The translations under genes were made by a program, and so were the position numbers. A stretch of 54,068 nt of DNA from Fulvivirga sp. GTDB taxonomy: Bacteria; Bacteroidota; Bacteroidia; Cytophagales; Cyclobacteriaceae. Positions 18,156 through 26,783 of the stretch are shown here, in pieces (within the stretch, counting starts at the first letter, position 1; the number at the start of each line of letters is the position of its first letter). The stretch lies in assembly GCA_028280565.1 (NCBI GenBank), contig JANQLQ010000203.1, positions 1 through 54,068 on the forward strand. The letters are read 5' to 3'. The notes under the pieces are model-generated. The model was not told where the DNA came from, did not search any database, and was given only the letters and a program-made list of their open reading frames with translations.

Positions 18156-20264
18156 ATGAGAGTATTTTTTTCGGGATTACTCGTGTTCTTGTGTAGCTTG
18201 TGCATTACATCACTAGGGCAAGATCTGTACATGTTGGATAGTATCAGGTCAAAAATACCTTATGCCGACCTGGACGTAAGATCATTGCTTTACGAAACTT
18301 TAGCTTGGGAATTCAGGAAATCTCACCCGGACAGTACGATCTTTTATGCCAATAAATCGATCGAATTGATCAACAAGGAAGGGTTAGGAAGGAACCGGGC
18401 GCAAGCGCTTAACTTTATCGGGGTAGGTCATCATTATCTTGGCGACAATGTTAAGGCCTTCGAAATGTTTCTCAACGCAAAGGATGAAGGTTTGGCAGTA
18501 GGGGATTCGGTGCAATACGGACACGCCCTGAACAACCTAGGGCGTATCTATCTTAACCAGGGGGACTTTTTAAAAGCATATGATGATTTTCATAATGCTT
18601 TAGAGGTCTTTAAGAACATAGGCGATGAAGAAGGGGAGGCGTACGCTTATAAAAGCTTGGCGGAATTGTACCAAACCCAGAACAACACCTCAAAGGCCTT
18701 GGAAATGTCTGAGAAGACCTTGAAAATAAGATCTCGGGTAAAAGATATTGACGGACAGATCTCGATCATGGCAGAGCTGGCCAGGATCTATGAAAACTTA
18801 GAAAACTACGACAAAGCTTTTGACTACTACCTGCAAGCTAAGGTTAAGGCAGAAAGTGTAAATGATGCCATTGGTATAGCTCGTATCAATTTAGGGATAT
18901 CGCAACTCTACTACAAGCAAAGAAAGAAGGCAGAGGCGCTTATATATGGACAAAAGGCGTTAAGAACGGCCGAGACCAGCCGGAACCGGGACCTTACTAA
19001 CCAGATCCGCCTTCAACTCTCAAAAGTATTATTAAGTAACCAGGAATCGATCGCCGCCAAGGAGCATTTATTGCGAGTGGTGGCCAATTCTGATATTACC
19101 ATGCAACTGCCGCTGGAAAAAGAGGCTTATTTGCATTTGTCCGAGATCAGTAAAACAGAAGGAGATGTAGAACTTGCTTTCCAGTATTTTACGAAATATG
19201 CCGAGCTTAATGCTGCTTGGAGTGACGCCGAGGCAGCCCGTAAGATAGAACGGTACGAATCACGGCTGGAAATCGAAAAAAAAGAGCGAGAGAATGAGGT
19301 GCTTCGATTGAATCAAGCTCGTAACAAGGCGGTAATTGAACGGCAAAAGTTTGAAAAGATAGCGCTGATAGCTATTACGGGGGTCATAGGGGTGCTCATG
19401 ATCAGCATCTGGTATTTGGGGCGAAAAAGAAAACAGGTAAATCTTAAACTCCAGCATAAAAACGAACAGATTGCCCAGCAGGCGAATGAAATCAATAAGC
19501 AAAATGCACAGATCAATATCCAGAATGGCAAGTTAAAGAAAAGGAATGATCAACTCGCTGAACTAAACAGTGAAAAAGACACCCTAATGAACATCGTGGC
19601 ACATGACCTAAAGTCACCCCTGAACCGTATAAAAGGGATAACTGAGCTGATGGGAATGACTAAACTGGATGGTGAACAACGTAATTTAGTAGGCCTGCTT
19701 AAGCAGATTTCGGATGGTAGTATCCGGCTCATCGGTGACCTGCTTGATGTTAATGCTTTTGAAGGGGAGGCAAGAAAGACCCATATACATGCCGTGGATG
19801 TTCATGATATGTTATTAAAAAAGGCAAAGTCTTTCGATACCGAAGCCAAGACTAAAGATATCATCATCTGCACGGTGGGCGAGGACTCAAAGATTTTGGT
19901 CGATACAGATGATTCTTATCTCTCCCGGATATTGGATAACTTGATTTCCAATGCGATCAAATTTTCCGGTAAAGGAAAAAAGGTTATGCTGTCAGCATTG
20001 CGTGAAGATGATCATGTTCTTGTGAAGGTAAAGGATGAGGGGCCCGGGTTCACAGAGGAAGATAAAAAATGTCTTTATCAAAAATTTAAAAAGCTGAGCG
20101 CTCAACCCACAGCCGGTGAAACCAGCAATGGGCTCGGCTTGGCCATCGTCAAAAACCTGGTAGACCGCATAGGAGGCGAGGTGTCTCTCCTTTCGTCGCC
20201 CGGTGAAGGTAGCGAATTCACCATAAAGCTTTTCATAGGCCAAAATCAGCCGATTTTGGCATAG
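18156..20264 (+). CDS. TPR-containing sensor histidine kinase
   Basis: Membrane sensor kinase. The ATG at 18156 is chosen (702 residues) because it opens a proper signal peptide (LLVFLCSLCITSLGQ); an ATG at 18111 would add 15 residues. A periplasmic part of about 380 residues holds tandem tetratricopeptide repeats (for example ALNFIGVGHHYLGDN and ALNNLGRIYLNQGDF). A transmembrane helix lies at about 400-420, then a coiled coil, then the H-box NIVAHDLKSPLNRIKG (about 478-494) with the phospho-accepting His. The N-box is LDNLISNAIKFSGKGK, and the G boxes are VKDEGPGF and NGLGLAIV. No receiver domain or adjacent response regulator is present, so its partner is elsewhere. Confidence 0.93.
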   Translation: MRVFFSGLLVFLCSLCITSLGQDLYMLDSIRSKIPYADLDVRSLLYETLAWEFRKSHPDSTIFYANKSIELINKEGLGRNRAQALNFIGVGHHYLGDNVKAFEMFLNAKDEGLAVGDSVQYGHALNNLGRIYLNQGDFLKAYDDFHNALEVFKNIGDEEGEAYAYKSLAELYQTQNNTSKALEMSEKTLKIRSRVKDIDGQISIMAELARIYENLENYDKAFDYYLQAKVKAESVNDAIGIARINLGISQLYYKQRKKAEALIYGQKALRTAETSRNRDLTNQIRLQLSKVLLSNQESIAAKEHLLRVVANSDITMQLPLEKEAYLHLSEISKTEGDVELAFQYFTKYAELNAAWSDAEAARKIERYESRLEIEKKERENEVLRLNQARNKAVIERQKFEKIALIAITGVIGVLMISIWYLGRKRKQVNLKLQHKNEQIAQQANEINKQNAQINIQNGKLKKRNDQLAELNSEKDTLMNIVAHDLKSPLNRIKGITELMGMTKLDGEQRNLVGLLKQISDGSIRLIGDLLDVNAFEGEARKTHIHAVDVHDMLLKKAKSFDTEAKTKDIIICTVGEDSKILVDTDDSYLSRILDNLISNAIKFSGKGKKVMLSALREDDHVLVKVKDEGPGFTEEDKKCLYQKFKKLSAQPTAGETSNGLGLAIVKNLVDRIGGEVSLLSSPGEGSEFTIKLFIGQNQPILA

Positions 20265-20280
20265 AATCCTATGGTATGGC

Positions 20281-20317
20281 CCGGCTTTAAACCCTATCAA
20301 AGATCACTGGTTTAATA
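20281..20317 (+). repeat. Left direct repeat flanking R2 copy B
   Basis: CCGGCTTTAAACCCTA followed by a variable centre and CACTGGtTTAAT. It matches 20649-20685 with about eight differences and lies immediately left of R2 copy B. R2 copy A at 11000 does not have this flanking pair. Confidence 0.65.
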
Positions 20318-20319
20318 GG

Positions 20320-20639
20320 GGTGTCCTTGAAAATTAGCTTTGATAGTAAACGCTTAATTTTGGCAAACTAGGCTATATTTTTAGGATGTTTCGGGTAATG
20401 AGAGCCTCGAAATGAGCAGTTTTGGTGGGGTTTTGTGGTTCTAAGTCCAGTTTTCATTTTCTTTTGCGCGCCCAAAAGAAAACGAAACAAAAGAAAAGGG
20501 CGCCAGCAACAAAGCCCATTTTCCCCGCTAAACACACTACCCAACCCCTATGGGCCGCTTACCCACAAGCTTCAAATGTGCCGCGCTGTTGCTGGAGGTC
20601 TCCCCTCCATACGCCACTTGAATTTTCAATGATGCCCTA
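20320..20639 (+). repeat. Dispersed repeat R2, copy B
   Basis: Matches 11000-11319 along its length. The internal inverted repeat is conserved (TTTTCTTTTG at 20457-20466, CAAAAGAAAA at 20473-20482), while its loop differs by one base (CGCGCC here, CACGCC in copy A). Confidence 0.85.
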
Positions 20640-20648
20640 CTGCAGGTT

Positions 20649-20685
20649 CCGGCTTTAAACCCTACCCGGGACCACTGGTCTAATG
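20649..20685 (+). repeat. Right direct repeat flanking R2 copy B
   Basis: Begins with the same 16 bases CCGGCTTTAAACCCTA as 20281 and continues with ACCACTGGTCTAAT. Together with the left copy it brackets the R2 element. Confidence 0.65.
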
Positions 20686-20771
20686 AGAAATGTGACCAGT
20701 AATGAAAAAGATCGCTTTTATTCTTACGATTTTACTTTTTTTGTGGTACTTGGGAAGTCTCGCTAACCTGT

Positions 20772-20940
20772 AAACCTCGGTTCGATTTAAAATCATTGTA
20801 GTCTAGGCTTAACATGAGGTTTAGCATAGTTTCACAGTCTTTAAACTGGGGAATAGTTTCCGTTCTACGACGCAACAGATTCCGGCTCTCGCCATTAGCC
20901 CTCCCACAGCCACCGGCGCGGAATGACGTTCATTTTTTAA
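20772..20940 (+). repeat. Dispersed repeat R4, copy A
   Basis: Matches 45461-45620 in the same orientation. Shared blocks include TCGATTTAAAATCATTGTAG, TCTTTAAACTGGGGA, CCCGGCTCTC-like bases and a terminal CGGAATGACG. It ends close to the 3' end of the cystathionine gamma-synthase gene. Confidence 0.8.
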
Positions 20941-20945
20941 TCGAG

Positions 20946-22085
20946 TCAGTTTATCGCCTGCTTTAGGTCCTCGATGAGGTCTTCCACGTCTTCAATTCCT
21001 ACGCTCAACCGGATCAAGGAATCCAAAAGCCCGATTTTTTGACGCTCTTCGTAAGGAATACTGGCGTGGGTCATGGTAGCGGGGTGGTTGACCAGTGATT
21101 CTACACCTCCTAACGATTCGGCCAGGGAAAAGTAGCGAAAGCTCTCCATCACACGGAAGGCTTCTTCTTTGTCATTTCCCTTTAGAGTAAATGAGATCAT
21201 ACCCCCAAAATCCTTCATTTGTTCCTTGGCGATGGCATGGTTCGGGTGTGATGATAGCCCGGGCCAGTAGAGTTTATCTACCTTTGGATGATCCTGTAGA
21301 TATCCTGCAATGGCCTGGCCATTTTCTGTGTGTCGCTGCATGCGTAAGTGCAAAGTTTTTATGCCCCTTAGCGTTAAGAAAGAATCCTGTGGCCCTGGAG
21401 TGGCACCACTGCTATTCTGGATAAATGCGAGGTCAGCGGCCAACTGATCATCATTAAGGGCCAAAGCGCCCATGACCACATCCGAATGACCTGCCAGGTA
21501 TTTAGTAACAGAGTGCATCACAATATCGGCTCCAAGGTCCAAGGGAGTCTGCAAATAGGGGGTAGCGAAAGTGTTATCCACCCCTAGCAGCAGGCCATGT
21601 TTCTTGGCTATATCGGAAGCGCCCCGGATGTCGATGATGTTCATCATGGGGTTAGTGGGTGTTTCTATCCATAGCAATTTGGTATTGCCGTTAATATATT
21701 TCTCGATGTCCTGTACATTTTCCATGTTAATGAAGTGGAACTTCAGTCCATACTTGGAAAATATTTTAGTGAACAGGCGATAGGTACCTCCGTAGAGGTC
21801 GTTTGCCGCTATAATCTCATCCCCGGGCTTAAAAAGCTTTATAATAGCATCAATAGACGCTAGCCCGGAAGCAAAGCAAAGGCCATGACGTGCATTCTCC
21901 AAGGCGGCAATGTTCTTTTGTAACGCGTCGCGTGTTGGGTTTTGTGTCCTGGAATATTCGTAACCTTTATGATCACCCGGTGACGCCTGTACGTAAGTAG
22001 AAGTTTGGTAGATCGGTGTCATGATGGCCCCGGTAGAAGGGTCTGGCTCTACGCCGGCATGGATTGCTTTTGTTCCGAATTTCAT
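20946..22085 (-). CDS. metB: Cystathionine gamma-synthase / gamma-lyase family PLP enzyme
   Basis: Trans-sulfuration enzyme that most likely makes cystathionine from an activated homoserine and cysteine. The 379 residues match the Cys/Met metabolism PLP family: MTPIYQTSTYVQ, EYSRTQNPTRDALQ near the N-terminus, the cofactor lysine in HSVTKYLAGHSDVVMG (about residue 197), TLRGIKTLHLRMQRH, and SLAESLGGVESLVNHPATMTHAS near the C-terminus. Sequence alone does not separate gamma-synthase from gamma-lyase or O-acetylhomoserine-type activity, so the gene symbol is tentative. It is a single gene on the minus strand with about 280 bases upstream. Confidence 0.85.
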   Translation of the reverse strand: MKFGTKAIHAGVEPDPSTGAIMTPIYQTSTYVQASPGDHKGYEYSRTQNPTRDALQKNIAALENARHGLCFASGLASIDAIIKLFKPGDEIIAANDLYGGTYRLFTKIFSKYGLKFHFINMENVQDIEKYINGNTKLLWIETPTNPMMNIIDIRGASDIAKKHGLLLGVDNTFATPYLQTPLDLGADIVMHSVTKYLAGHSDVVMGALALNDDQLAADLAFIQNSSGATPGPQDSFLTLRGIKTLHLRMQRHTENGQAIAGYLQDHPKVDKLYWPGLSSHPNHAIAKEQMKDFGGMISFTLKGNDKEEAFRVMESFRYFSLAESLGGVESLVNHPATMTHASIPYEERQKIGLLDSLIRLSVGIEDVEDLIEDLKQAIN

Positions 22086-22232
22086 TAGTCTAACAGTTTA
22101 TTTTTCAAACGGCAGAAGCTCGCAGTCGGCAATAAACAGTCAGTAGCCCCCTGTTTTGCCCACTGCTATTTACCTATTACCAACTGATCGAGGGCTTTCC
22201 AATACCGCAAATATTGTTCTTCATGTACCCTA

Positions 22233-22255
22233 TACGTTAATTCAAACTTAACGTA
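22233..22255. promoter_or_regulatory. Perfect 8-base inverted repeat upstream of metB
   Basis: TACGTTAA (22233-22240) and TTAACGTA (22248-22255) are separated by seven bases. It lies about 150 bases before the cystathionine gamma-synthase start and downstream of the parA operon, where an operator could sit. No related site was noticed elsewhere in the window. Confidence 0.35.
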
Positions 22256-22369
22256 ACACTTGAGAACATGCTCTTAGATGGATCGCCTTATTAATGCCCG
22301 CTAAATTAGAATTTTTAAGATAACAACCGCCTCACCGCTACCACAAATTTCACACGGGTGTCCGCCATG

Positions 22370-22738
22370 TTACATCTCCTTCCAATATGAAGATATTGCG
22401 GCTTTCCAGTTTTCAGGGTTGTCTAGGTAAAGGATGGTATTCATCAGCATTTTATCATTCGCGCCTTGCAGCCCCATGTTTTCTAAGGATTGACGAATAA
22501 TATCATACAGGGTTTCCCGGAATTCTACGGGGTTAGTATCAGAAAGAGTTTTTAAGTAGGAGATCACTTGCGCTTTATCCAGTGGTGCCTGTGCAGTAGT
22601 TGAAGGTCCCGTGGGAGGTGTTACTTCTTCTGCGGGGACAGTGTCCTCTGCTCTCTCGGGTTGTACAAAAGAAGAAGCTTGTTGGTTAAGAAATGAATCA
22701 AGGTCTTTTAAAGGATTTTTACGCTTTGCCATCTCCAA
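22370..22738 (-). CDS. Small protein encoded with ParA, probable ParA partner
   Basis: No family recognised. The 122 residues have a short basic N-terminus (MAKRKNPLKD), a disordered middle rich in Pro, Thr, Glu and Ala (about 28-55), and a helical C-terminal part with FRETLYDIIRQSLENMG. The start overlaps the end of parA by about 20 bases, so the two are translationally coupled; the ATG at 22732 is an alternative. Positively charged N-terminal tails are a known feature of partner proteins that stimulate ParA-type ATPases, so a partner or cargo-adaptor role is a reasonable inference. ParB motifs are absent. Confidence 0.7.
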   Translation of the reverse strand: MEMAKRKNPLKDLDSFLNQQASSFVQPERAEDTVPAEEVTPPTGPSTTAQAPLDKAQVISYLKTLSDTNPVEFRETLYDIIRQSLENMGLQGANDKMLMNTILYLDNPENWKAAISSYWKEM

Positions 22739-23357
22739 GTTGCTTTAAGATTTCCTGTGCTATTTGATGATATTGTTTTTCTGCGAGGATCGTGCTGTAG
22801 TTTACAAACAGGTTTTTCTGGGGTACCGCTACCTCCAAGACGTGCGCGTCCAAGCTGTCCATAGCTTCCTGTATCGTCTTGTTTTTCGTCTGGCTATGGA
22901 TCCGGTTAGGGAGTACCATGATCTTGAGGTTCGTGTTCAGCTCCCGGGCAGGGGAAAGGTCTGTGATCGTTTGATAGGTGACCAAAAGATCATTTTGAGT
23001 TAAACTGGAGGGTACAACCACCGCATCGCTAACGAGGCATAATCTTTTTATTCCTTCATCCGTGGTTTTCCCGGCGCTGTCCACGATGATGTAATCATAC
23101 GTGTTTTTGGGTTTCATAGCCTCCAGCTCATCAGCGATCTTGTCGTCTTCAGACCCTAAGATCTCGAAGATTGCCTCGCTTTTGGCATTGGATTGGAAGA
23201 CCTCCATTTTTCTCAGTGTACTTAGCGTGTAGTTCGTGTCTGTTTCGATCAATGCTACTTTGTACCCGAGGTTGTTCAGCATAGTGGTAAGATTGATGGC
23301 ATTCGTGGTTTTACCGGTACCTCCCTTGCGGCTGATAAATGAAATTACCTTTGTCAT
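22719..23357 (-). CDS. ParA/MinD-family ATPase
   Basis: Deviant Walker ATPase of 212 residues. The Walker A motif RKGGTGKTTN is at about residues 9-18, with the signature Lys at its start. The second strand motif VALIETDTNYTL and the switch segment YIIVDSAGK (about 90-98) are also present. The short length and lack of an N-terminal HTH fit the orphan, cargo-positioning branch rather than plasmid ParA. No parB or parS-like site is nearby; instead a small basic-tailed protein is encoded downstream with overlap. It probably moves or spaces a cell component on the nucleoid; the cargo cannot be read from the sequence. Confidence 0.88.
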   Translation of the reverse strand: MTKVISFISRKGGTGKTTNAINLTTMLNNLGYKVALIETDTNYTLSTLRKMEVFQSNAKSEAIFEILGSEDDKIADELEAMKPKNTYDYIIVDSAGKTTDEGIKRLCLVSDAVVVPSSLTQNDLLVTYQTITDLSPARELNTNLKIMVLPNRIHSQTKNKTIQEAMDSLDAHVLEVAVPQKNLFVNYSTILAEKQYHQIAQEILKQLGDGKA

Positions 23358-23442
23358 ACAAAAAATTGGATTAGCTAAAAATAGAAATCATGCCCAGTAA
23401 AACCAAATCTTGGCTTACTTTGCCCGAAATAAGCGAATAAAC

Positions 23443-23802
23443 ATGAAAAAAGTATACTATTTATCCACATGTGATACTTGTAAAAGGATCATTAAAGAAT
23501 TGGGGATTGGAGACGAATTTGATTACCAAGATATCAAAACGGATCGTATTACGGAAGAACAGTTAGAAGAGATGAAAGGCCTTGCCGGTTCTTACGAAGC
23601 CCTCTTTTCACGCGTAGCCCGGAAATATAAAGAGTTGGGGCTCAAAGATGTTAAGCTGGAAGAAGAAGACTACAGGGATCACATTCTCCGGGAATACACA
23701 TTCTTAAAAAGGCCGGTATTCATGATTGGTAACGACATTTTCATCGGCAATTCCAAAAAGACCGTTGAAAAGGCCAAGGCAGCTTTAGGAATTGACTCTT
23801 AA
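23443..23802 (+). CDS. ArsC/Spx-family thioredoxin-fold protein
   Basis: The ATG at 23443 gives a 119-residue protein with a thioredoxin-like fold of the arsenate reductase/Spx/YffB group. The N-terminal strand and redox motif are visible (YYLSTCDTCKRIIKELG, Cys-x-x-Cys at about residues 9-12), as is the later strand YTFLKRPVFMIGNDIFIGNS with the cis-Pro type RPV. It could be a glutathione- or thioredoxin-linked reductase or a redox regulator; no ars genes are nearby, so arsenate reduction is not supported by context. It is divergent from parA with 85 bases between the starts. Confidence 0.83.
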   Translation: MKKVYYLSTCDTCKRIIKELGIGDEFDYQDIKTDRITEEQLEEMKGLAGSYEALFSRVARKYKELGLKDVKLEEEDYRDHILREYTFLKRPVFMIGNDIFIGNSKKTVEKAKAALGIDS

Positions 23803-23818
23803 AGGTTTAAACAGTTGA

Positions 23819-24003
23819 ACTTGATATAAAAATAAGGCTAGGTCAAATAAAATAGTAAAGAAGACCCCTTTGTGATTCTTTGAGCTTTAGTGCCGTTGTG
23901 AACTAGGAAGCTTCGCCACCAAGACGCAAATGCACCAAAGTACACCAAGTATACTAGCCAAAGCTACCCTAGATAACATCAAAATGATAAATGGTTATAG
24001 GGT
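23819..24003 (+). repeat. Dispersed repeat R1, copy 2
   Basis: Matches 31009-31188 in the same orientation and 160-345 inverted. Shared blocks include CCCCTTTGTGAT, AGCTTTAGTG, GCAAATGCACCAA and the terminal GATAA..GGTTAT segment. It sits in a convergent intergenic gap. Confidence 0.75.
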
Positions 24004-24005
24004 TC

Positions 24006-24090
24006 GTTGGATACCGGCATTACAAATGTTGGCGTCAGTGCCCTTTAATACTTAGTGGGTTCGCGTTGCAAACGCGGACCAGTCTAAGGA
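24006..24090 (+). repeat. Dispersed repeat R3, copy A
   Basis: Matches 45669-45748: TTGGATACCSGCATTACAAAT, GTGCC and GGGTTCGCGTTGCAAA are shared. The right end can fold (GGTTCGCGTT pairs with AACGCGGACC), a REP-like property. R1 copy 2 abuts it on the left. Confidence 0.75.
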
Positions 24091-24140
24091 GGGATCAATA
24101 GTTCTAAAACTCGAAGTCACCCAGTGAACTACGGAACTTA

Positions 24141-25469
24141 CTAAATCCCGGAATTCATATCGAATTTCTCCAAGTAGTCGGCTACCCTTCGCACGACCAT
24201 TCCTCCTAATGAGCCGTCTACTACACGGTGATCATAGCTATGGGATAGGAACATCTTGTGCCGGATCCCTATGGTATCCCCATAAGGAGTTTCTATCACG
24301 GATGGCTTTTTAACAATGGCCCCGAGCGCTAGTATGCCTACTTGTGGCTGAACAATGATGGGAGTGCCCATGACATTTCCAAAAGAGCCTACATTAGAAA
24401 TCGTAAAAGTACCGCCTGTCAGCTCTTCCGGGGTGAGTTTGTTATCACGTGCCCTTTTGGCCAGGTCGTTCACCTTATTCGCCAACCCTACGAGGTTCAA
24501 TTGATCGGCATTCCTGATCACGGGTACGATCAAGTTCCCGCTGGGAAGAGCAACGGCCATCCCTATGTTAATATCTTTTTTCTTGATGATCTTATCGCCG
24601 TCTACCTGCACATTGATCATAGGGTAGTCTTTAATGGCTTTGACTACCGATTCTATAAATATAGGTGTAAAGGTAAGATTGCCTCCTTCTCGCTGCTTGA
24701 AAATGGTTTTGTTTCGGTTTCTCCAAAAAACAATGTCCGTAACATCGGCCTCCACGAACGAGGTAACGTGGGGTGCTGTCCTTTTTGAGTCCACCATCCG
24801 CTCGGCGATCATTTTGCGCATACGATCCATTTCGATGATCTCATCGCCGCCGTTGATCGAGACGCTCACTTTCCCGGTTATTCGACGTGCTCCGGATACA
24901 ACTGGGTGCGCTACCTCCTCCTGTACGGGCGCTGGGCTCGGTGTCGTATCGCTTCGGTGCTCTAGGTAAGATAGTATATCTTTTTTGGTTACCCTGCCTT
25001 CTTTGCCGCTGCCGGGCACGGTCTCCAGCTCCGCCATAGGGATGCCCTCCTGCTTGGCAATATTCTTTACCAACGGAGAATAAAATCGGCCGGGTACAGG
25101 CTCACTGCTATGGGCGGCACCGTTGGACTTGGCCTGTCCGTTTGATACAACCGGCTCGCTGGTAGAATGGTCATTGGTTACGGCAACGGGTTCTGCTACA
25201 GGTGTAGTTACAGGCTCTTCCTCGTCACCCTCCGTGGCAATAATAGCTATGGGCTTGCCTACTTCTACCACCTCCCCGTCTTTGGCTAGAATCTCTTTGA
25301 GTACACCGGCATGGGTAGAAGGGACCTCCGTATCTACTTTATCAGTAGCTACTTCTAGGATGGATTCATCTTGCTCGATGGTATCTCCCTCTTTTTTCAT
25401 CCATGAAAGGACTGTAGCTTCCATGATACTTTCTCCCATTTTGGGCATCAATAATTCTACCAGTGCCAT
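24141..25469 (-). CDS. 2-oxo acid dehydrogenase E2 (dihydrolipoamide acyltransferase)
   Basis: Core subunit of a 2-oxo acid dehydrogenase complex that transfers an acyl group from lipoamide to CoA. The 442 residues show one lipoyl domain (1-80) with the lipoylated Lys in EVATDKVDTEVPS (about residue 43), a Glu/Pro/Ala/Ser-rich linker, a peripheral subunit-binding domain (FYSPLVKNIAKQEGI, about 128-165), and the catalytic domain ending in SHSYDHRVVDGSLGG with the His-x3-Asp-Gly active site (near 415). Whether the substrate is pyruvate, 2-oxoglutarate or a branched-chain oxo acid cannot be decided, because no E1 or E3 gene is adjacent. It is 48 bases downstream of cinA on the same strand. Confidence 0.93.
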   Translation of the reverse strand: MALVELLMPKMGESIMEATVLSWMKKEGDTIEQDESILEVATDKVDTEVPSTHAGVLKEILAKDGEVVEVGKPIAIIATEGDEEEPVTTPVAEPVAVTNDHSTSEPVVSNGQAKSNGAAHSSEPVPGRFYSPLVKNIAKQEGIPMAELETVPGSGKEGRVTKKDILSYLEHRSDTTPSPAPVQEEVAHPVVSGARRITGKVSVSINGGDEIIEMDRMRKMIAERMVDSKRTAPHVTSFVEADVTDIVFWRNRNKTIFKQREGGNLTFTPIFIESVVKAIKDYPMINVQVDGDKIIKKKDINIGMAVALPSGNLIVPVIRNADQLNLVGLANKVNDLAKRARDNKLTPEELTGGTFTISNVGSFGNVMGTPIIVQPQVGILALGAIVKKPSVIETPYGDTIGIRHKMFLSHSYDHRVVDGSLGGMVVRRVADYLEKFDMNSGI

Positions 25470-25517
25470 AAGCGTGTAATCTGATTATTTTTTAAAAACA
25501 ACTGCAAAATTACCATT

Positions 25518-26783
25518 TTAGTTTTTTATCTCAATCGTTTTCAGTAAAGATATACGGATCAAATTGAGCACGGCGATAGCAGAAGCTTTTATGTTGATTT
25601 CACGATCTTTCCACAGTTGTAGCTTTTTGGCTACGGTATCATTTCCATCGGCATAGGCGATCCAAACGGTCCCCACGGGCTTTTCGGGCGTACCGCCACC
25701 CGGCCCCGCGACCCCACTGGTAGCTACCCCAATATCAGCATTAAATTTCTCCCTTACCCGGTTTGACATTTCAATGACTGTTTGTTCGCTCACTGCCCCG
25801 TTTTCCTTCAAAGTATTTTCCTTTACGCCAAGCAAATCGATCTTATGGTCGTTATGATAGGGGATAACGGAACCTCGATAATACGCGGAGCTTCCTGCTA
25901 CCGATGTGATCATATGAGATAAGTAGCCTCCTGTACAACTCTCTGCAATGGCAAGGGTCTTTTCTTGCCCGGCAAGCATCTTTCCTACCACGGCTTCTAT
26001 TTGATCACGGTTGTATCCGTAAATGTACTTGCCTATTAAAGGCTTTAAACTGGTTATTTTTTCTTCTACTTCATCTACCAACTGTTCTTGGTCCTCACCG
26101 ACTGCCGTCAGCCTGAGCTTGACCTGCCCTAAGCTTGGCAGGTAGGCGAGCCCGATATGTGGCGGGAGTGTAGCTTCCCACCCTTTTATCATGTCAGCAA
26201 GCCATGACTCGCCGATACCAATGGTCTTGATGATCTTATGGTAGATAATATCTGTACTGAAGACGTTTTTAATACGTGGGATCACCTCCTTTGTCATCAT
26301 GAGCTGCATTTCACGTGGTATGCCAGGCATGGAGACAAATACCTTTCCATTCCTTTCAAACCACATACCCGGCGCGGTGCCGATCTTATTGCTTAGCATG
26401 GTGCAGCATTCCGGTAGCGCCGCTTGCAGCCGGTTTACTTCGGTAAGTTCTCTTCCTTTGCTTTTAAAAAATTCGGAGACTTCTAACAGCGCCTGTTCAT
26501 GCATCTTTATTTCGCAGTTGAAATACTCTGCCAAGCAGGGCTTGGTAAGGTCGTCGTTCGTAGGGCCAAGACCCCCGGTGATCAGTACCACATCGGCACG
26601 TTGTTCCGCATCATGAAAAGCAGAGAGCAGTTCTTCTCGTTTATCCCCGATGGTCGTTTTTCGGACCACCTTTATGCCTATATTATCCAATTCTGTACTT
26701 ATCCATTGGGAGTTCGTATCTAAGATGTGCCCGTAAAGGATCTCATCACCAATGGTCAAAATCTCTGCTTTTGTTTTATGCAT
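25518..26783 (-). CDS. cinA: CinA-family protein (nicotinamide-nucleotide amidohydrolase)
   Basis: Two-domain CinA of 421 residues. The N-terminal molybdopterin-binding-like domain (about 1-170) starts AEILTIGDEILYGHILDTNS and includes VLITGGLGPTNDDLT; in homologues it has ADP-ribose pyrophosphatase activity. The C-terminal amidohydrolase domain (about 260-415) has LAIAESCTGGYLSHMIT and GVAGPGGGTPEKPVGTVW, and converts nicotinamide mononucleotide to nicotinate mononucleotide in pyridine-nucleotide salvage. Historic names tie it to competence. It is probably cotranscribed with the E2 gene downstream; the upstream Ig-like lipoprotein gene is divergent. Confidence 0.94.
   Translation of the reverse strand: MHKTKAEILTIGDEILYGHILDTNSQWISTELDNIGIKVVRKTTIGDKREELLSAFHDAEQRADVVLITGGLGPTNDDLTKPCLAEYFNCEIKMHEQALLEVSEFFKSKGRELTEVNRLQAALPECCTMLSNKIGTAPGMWFERNGKVFVSMPGIPREMQLMMTKEVIPRIKNVFSTDIIYHKIIKTIGIGESWLADMIKGWEATLPPHIGLAYLPSLGQVKLRLTAVGEDQEQLVDEVEEKITSLKPLIGKYIYGYNRDQIEAVVGKMLAGQEKTLAIAESCTGGYLSHMITSVAGSSAYYRGSVIPYHNDHKIDLLGVKENTLKENGAVSEQTVIEMSNRVREKFNADIGVATSGVAGPGGGTPEKPVGTVWIAYADGNDTVAKKLQLWKDREINIKASAIAVLNLIRISLLKTIEIKN

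Larger units (their letters stand above)
20265..20945. other. Repeat-rich intergenic region
   Basis: 681 bases without a credible gene between the histidine kinase and the cystathionine gamma-synthase (convergent). It holds repeat R2 copy B (20320-20639) bracketed by 37-base imperfect direct repeats, and repeat R4 copy A (20772-20940). Small open frames at 20422-20658 and 20435-20632 lie inside R2 and are not gene-like. Confidence 0.7.
23803..24140. other. Intergenic region made of repeats R1 and R3
   Basis: 338 bases without a gene, between the convergent ArsC-like and E2 genes. Nearly all of it is repeat: R1 copy 2 (23819-24003) followed directly by R3 copy A (24006-24090). Confidence 0.7.

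Noticed and set aside
20422-20658. Two small overlapping open frames inside repeat R2 copy B
   Set aside because: They are not kept open in copy A, so the repeat is unlikely to be coding.
23443-23802. Naming the ArsC/Spx-like gene as arsenate reductase arsC
   Set aside because: No arsenic resistance genes are adjacent, and the family includes redox regulators, so only the fold family is claimed.
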